Of a DNA stretch of 8,065 nt, positions 5,173 through 8,065 are shown in pieces. Source of the stretch: Nitrospinota bacterium (GTDB lineage: Bacteria > Nitrospirota > Thermodesulfovibrionia > Thermodesulfovibrionales > UBA1546); the NCBI GenBank assembly GCA_018896985.1, contig JAHILQ010000217.1, positions 1 to 8,065 of the forward strand, in the 5' to 3' direction. The notes under the pieces were generated by a model that made no database searches, was not told the DNA's origin, and saw nothing but the letters and a program-made list of their open reading frames with translations. Made by a program: the position numbers and the translations under genes. Positions within the stretch are counted from its first letter, which is position 1, and every line of letters begins with the position of its first letter.

Positions 5173-6731
5173 ATTTGTCACACTATAAGAGGGTCATGGG
5201 TCAAGGGACAAAGGCCAGGAAGTTTCTGCTGTGGTTTCTTCTCATCATTATCCTGGCCCTATCCTTCAAGGCATCCCAAATCGATATAAGAGCGTTCATC
5301 GATGGCATGCCCCATGCCCTCTCACTTATAAAGGAGATGTTCCCCCCTGATTTTACGAGATGGAAACGTATTATCACACTCACCGCCGAAACAATCTCAG
5401 TAGGTTTCTGGGGAACGTTCCTTGGAATACTTGTTTCAGTTCCACTGGGTATTTTTTCGGCGAAAAACACATCACCGAATGCAGTCATTTATAACACTTC
5501 CAAGGAACTGGTGAATCTATTAAGGGCTGTCCCTAACATCATCTATGCGCTCATCTTTGTCACAACTATCGGTATCGGTCCTGTTGCCGGTGTAATAGCC
5601 TTAATGCTTGCAACTGTGGGGCTGCTCGGCAAATTCTATGCAGAGGCTGTAGAAAGCATCGACCCTAAACCTGTCGAGGCAATAGAAGCAGCAGGCAGCC
5701 ATAAATTGAGCGTCATAAGGCATGCGGTATTCCCGCAGGTTTTTCCGTTATTCATGGGATACAACCTCTATGCCTTAGACCATAACATAAGGGCAGCCAT
5801 GGCCCTGGGTCTTGTAGGCGCAGGCGGCCTTGGGATTGAACTCTTTACACAGATGAGGTCGTTTAATTACCAGAAGGTATCAGCAATCCTTATAGTCATG
5901 CTCATCATAATAATTGCCATAGACAGGGTATCAGCGTATTTGAGGAAAGGCATAATTGAAGGAACACTTTTCAGTGCCAATAAATTCAGAGACTATGTAT
6001 TGATGGCTATTGTGGCTGCAATGGCCTTTATATCCATCTATTTCATACCTGTAGACCTCAAAGAGATAGTTTATGGATTACCGAGGATATGGGAGTTTTT
6101 ATCAAACATGTTTCCACCCGAGAGATCGGATATACCAAGGTATATCTGGTTAATGCTTGAGACCATAGCAATTGGTATCTGCGGGACATTCTTTGCCATT
6201 GTTATATCTATCCCCCTGGGAATGCTTGCGGCAAGGAATGTAACCCATAGCCCTGTCATCTCCAATGCAGCAAGGGAGATCACCAATTTTTTAAGAGGCA
6301 TACCGGATCTGGTATTCGCCCTTGTATTCGTTGCTGCCGTAGGGCTTGGCCCATTTGCCGGTGTTTTGGCCCTTGCCCTTCATACAGCAGGATTCCTGGG
6401 TAAGTTTTATGCCGAGGCCATAGAAAACATCGATCCGAAGCCTGTCGAGGCTGTTGAGGCAACAGGGGCAAGGTTTTTACAAAAAATAATACATGCGGTT
6501 TTCCCCCAGGCGCTGCCCCTTTTTAACAGCTATAACCTATACATCCTTGACAGGAACATAAGGGCAGCAACAATCCTGGGTGTAGTCGGCGCTGGAGGCA
6601 TAGGCTTTGAGTTGATCATGAGCGTGAGGCTATTTGAACATCAGAGGACTGCCACATTAATCATCATAATACTTATAACCATAATGGCAGTTGACAGGAT
6701 TTCGGCGTATTTAAGGAAAAAAGTGGTGTGA
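5157..6731 (+). CDS. phnE: Tandem-fused phosphonate ABC transporter permease (PhnE1-PhnE2)
   Basis: Inner-membrane channel of the phosphonate transporter. At 524 residues it is twice the length of E. coli PhnE because it holds two permease domains. Residues 61-264 and 318-521 align at a constant offset of 257 without a net gap, with about 112 of 204 positions identical by hand count. Each half has the EAA loop that contacts the ATPase (EAIEAAG at 174-180, EAVEATG at 431-437, each followed by HAVFPQ) and ends in DR-V/I-SAYLRK. There is a first membrane helix at about 22-38 and a linker helix at about 280-297. Start: the ATG at 5157, inside the end of phnC, is preceded by GGGGGAG (5144-5150); an ATG at 5196 has a poorly spaced site. 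Since two permease domains form one channel, one chain could suffice. The stop overlaps the GTG of phnG. Confidence 0.93.
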   Translation: MRSSVNLSHYKRVMGQGTKARKFLLWFLLIIILALSFKASQIDIRAFIDGMPHALSLIKEMFPPDFTRWKRIITLTAETISVGFWGTFLGILVSVPLGIFSAKNTSPNAVIYNTSKELVNLLRAVPNIIYALIFVTTIGIGPVAGVIALMLATVGLLGKFYAEAVESIDPKPVEAIEAAGSHKLSVIRHAVFPQVFPLFMGYNLYALDHNIRAAMALGLVGAGGLGIELFTQMRSFNYQKVSAILIVMLIIIIAIDRVSAYLRKGIIEGTLFSANKFRDYVLMAIVAAMAFISIYFIPVDLKEIVYGLPRIWEFLSNMFPPERSDIPRYIWLMLETIAIGICGTFFAIVISIPLGMLAARNVTHSPVISNAAREITNFLRGIPDLVFALVFVAAVGLGPFAGVLALALHTAGFLGKFYAEAIENIDPKPVEAVEATGARFLQKIIHAVFPQALPLFNSYNLYILDRNIRAATILGVVGAGGIGFELIMSVRLFEHQRTATLIIIILITIMAVDRISAYLRKKVV

Positions 6732-7183
6732 AAATGCAAAATGCAAAATTATTAATTCAAAATGAAGGAATAGATATTAATTCGATAATACAGGCAACGG
6801 ATGAATCGGCAGTAAAAAGTCTTTTAGGCATGCTTTCAGAGCAATACATCTCCATAATCAAGCCACCCCAAACAGGACTTTTGATGATGACCGTTCAAGA
6901 CTCCTTTGATACGGATTTTTACCTCGGTGAAATCCTTGTAACCGAGGCGGAGGTGGAATGCAGAGGAAAAACAGGATATGCGATGGTGATGGGCGATGAA
7001 CCTGAAAGGGCATTGCTTGCAGCATCGGTTGATGCGGTTATGCAGGGAGATAATGAGGATTTAAAAAAACAGACAAGAGGGTTTGTATCAGAACAAATGG
7101 AGAAAATTAATTCAATAAGAGAAAAAGAGTCTGCACTAATAGCAAAGACAAAGGTTTCTTTTGAGAGCATGTCAAAAGGTTAA
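6728..7183 (+). CDS. phnG: C-P lyase core complex subunit PhnG
   Basis: Subunit of the PhnGHIJ core complex; with PhnI and accessory PhnL it takes part in moving phosphonate onto the ribose of a nucleoside triphosphate. 151 residues, as in E. coli (about 150). Similarity is clearest in the middle: TGLLMMTVQD, then LGEILVTEAEV and GYAMVMGDEPERALLAASVDAVMQ. Start: the GTG at 6728 overlaps the phnE stop (GTGA), suggesting translational coupling, with a distant AAGGA at 6713-6717; the ATG at 6734 is the alternative. Residues 3 to about 14 (MQNAKLLIQNEG) are encoded by a run of 7-base repeats (6734-6768), so the true family sequence probably begins after residue 14. The C-terminal third is a charged helix. 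Confidence 0.88.
   Translation: MKMQNAKLLIQNEGIDINSIIQATDESAVKSLLGMLSEQYISIIKPPQTGLLMMTVQDSFDTDFYLGEILVTEAEVECRGKTGYAMVMGDEPERALLAASVDAVMQGDNEDLKKQTRGFVSEQMEKINSIREKESALIAKTKVSFESMSKG
6734..6768 (+). repeat. Heptad repeat forming the first codons of phnG
   Basis: Five consecutive 7-base units: ATGCAAA, ATGCAAA, ATTATTA, ATTCAAA, ATGAAGG (6734-6768). The first two are identical. The run supplies an in-frame ATG and about twelve residues at the start of PhnG. Its AT-rich type differs from the GAGTCAG units in the kinase gene but has the same 7-base period. Confidence 0.65.
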
Positions 7184-7204
7184 CAATAGTCAGGAGAATT
7201 TCAA

Positions 7205-7774
7205 GTGACAGAAAAAGAAGAAAATCCAATCACACAAAAAACATTCAGGACACTCTTACAGGCAATGAGTCATCCGGGGAGGGTTTATTCATTGAGTCAG
7301 GAGTTGGAAAGCGGATTGATTTTGGTTATTCAAACCCTCCTTGACCATGAGGTTGCTTTTAATGTTTTTGGGCATCAGAGAGAGGAATGGGAATACAGGA
7401 TAATAAGAGCAACCGGCAGCAGGACGGCAAACATAGAAGATGCTGATTTCGTAATAATCCCATCGGGTGGCAGCGATGGGGCAATCCTTCATGCAAAGAG
7501 GGGAAGCCTTGAGTATCCCGATACAGGCGCGACAGTTATTTATTCGATTAATTCCTTTTCCTCAAGGGACAATGGAGATTTAAGGGTAACCCTTAAAGGC
7601 CCCGGCATAAATGGCGACATAACGCCGTTCATCGGTGGTGGCATTAAAAAAGATGAGTTTCATTATTTAAAGGAAGTAAATTCTGAATATCCACTTGGCG
7701 TTGATTCAATTTTTATAGACGCTGAAAACAGGCTTATGTGTATTCCACGGTCAACGAAAATAGAGGTGATATAA
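7205..7774 (+). CDS. phnH: C-P lyase core complex subunit PhnH
   Basis: PhnH subunit of the C-P lyase core complex, structurally related to PLP-dependent transferases but without known PLP use. 189 residues against about 194 in E. coli. The N-terminal family motif FRTLLQAMSHPG is clear, and the C-terminal YPLGVDSIFI and LMCIPRSTKIEV match the usual FPLGID and IPRTT-VEV ending. Start: the GTG at 7205 has AGGAGA at 7192-7197, 7 bases upstream; no ATG fits better. It lies 21 bases after phnG and one base before the ATG of phnI. Confidence 0.92.
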   Translation: MTEKEENPITQKTFRTLLQAMSHPGRVYSLSQELESGLILVIQTLLDHEVAFNVFGHQREEWEYRIIRATGSRTANIEDADFVIIPSGGSDGAILHAKRGSLEYPDTGATVIYSINSFSSRDNGDLRVTLKGPGINGDITPFIGGGIKKDEFHYLKEVNSEYPLGVDSIFIDAENRLMCIPRSTKIEVI

Positions 7775-7775
7775 G

Positions 7776-8065
7776 ATGGGTTATGTGGCGGTTAAAGGCG
7801 GAACAGAGGCAATAGAAAATGCAGCCAAGCTTCTCGCTTATGAGACGATAAAAGGAGCTTCAGCACCGCTCAAGGTCGAGCAGATAGAGGAGCAGTTGTA
7901 CCTCCTTATGGAAAGGGTCATGGGAGAGGGATCCCTTTACGCGCCAGAGCTTGCCGCCCTCGCCATAAAGCAGTCCGCAGGCGATACCTTTGAGGCTGCC
8001 TTTATGCTCAGGGCGTACAGGACAACAAAGCCCCGCACTGGTTATTCCCTGCCTCAGTCAACGAA
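7776..8065 (+). CDS. phnI: C-P lyase core complex subunit PhnI, N-terminal part (3' end outside window)
   Basis: The start of the nucleosidase-like PhnI subunit that displaces adenine or guanine from a nucleoside triphosphate. 96 complete codons are visible. The opening MGYVAVKGGTEAIENA matches the family start (E. coli MYVAVKGGEKAIDAA). QIEEQLYLLMERVMGEG, LAALAIKQSAGD and MLRAYRTT follow in the expected order. The ATG at 7776 has GAGGTGAT at 7763-7770, inside the end of phnH, 5 bases away, so the two genes are tightly coupled. The gene continues beyond the right edge, where phnJ would be expected next. Confidence 0.93.
   Translation, partial: MGYVAVKGGTEAIENAAKLLAYETIKGASAPLKVEQIEEQLYLLMERVMGEGSLYAPELAALAIKQSAGDTFEAAFMLRAYRTTKPRTGYSLPQST

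Overview
The window is a phosphate-stress locus from a bacterium of moderate GC content. Arg codons AGG/AGA and the Ile codon ATA are frequent. The gene set and the many small dispersed repeats suggest a Nitrospirota- or Desulfobacterota-like lineage, but this is a low-confidence guess made without any database search. All genes lie on the + strand.

Layout. (1) 3-761: the C-terminal half of a PhoR-type sensor histidine kinase, cut by the left edge. (2) 762-931: intergenic region with a terminator-like hairpin and a textbook PhoB-type promoter (three 7-bp repeats at 11-bp period, then 10 bp, then a -10 box). (3) 932-1117: a 61-residue four-cysteine protein of unknown function, followed at 1157-2416 by an intact family-1 glycoside hydrolase. 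(4) 2417-2557: a second promoter of the same geometry, with a tandem GTATAGAY element over the predicted start of transcription. (5) 2558 to the right edge: a phosphonate uptake and C-P lyase operon in the order phnF, phnD, phnC, phnE (tandem-fused permease), phnG, phnH and phnI, the last cut by the right edge.

How the genes work together. The kinase would sense low phosphate and, through a PhoB partner outside the window, switch on both promoters. PhnF would add local repression. PhnD, PhnC and PhnE import phosphonates or related compounds. PhnG, PhnH and PhnI, with PhnJ presumably just beyond the edge, form the C-P lyase core complex that attaches phosphonate to ribose-triphosphate and later breaks the C-P bond. 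The small Cys protein and the glycosidase appear to be co-regulated Pho genes whose place in phosphate stress is not obvious.

The least ordinary signal is repeat invasion. Seven-base-period repeats lie in frame inside the ATP-binding domain of the kinase and form the first codons of phnG. A related pair lies in the phnF-phnD leader, and a near-perfect 14-bp-arm palindrome sits between phnD and phnC. Apart from the two Pho promoters, their small-protein/glycosidase operon and these repeats, the phn genes look conventional.
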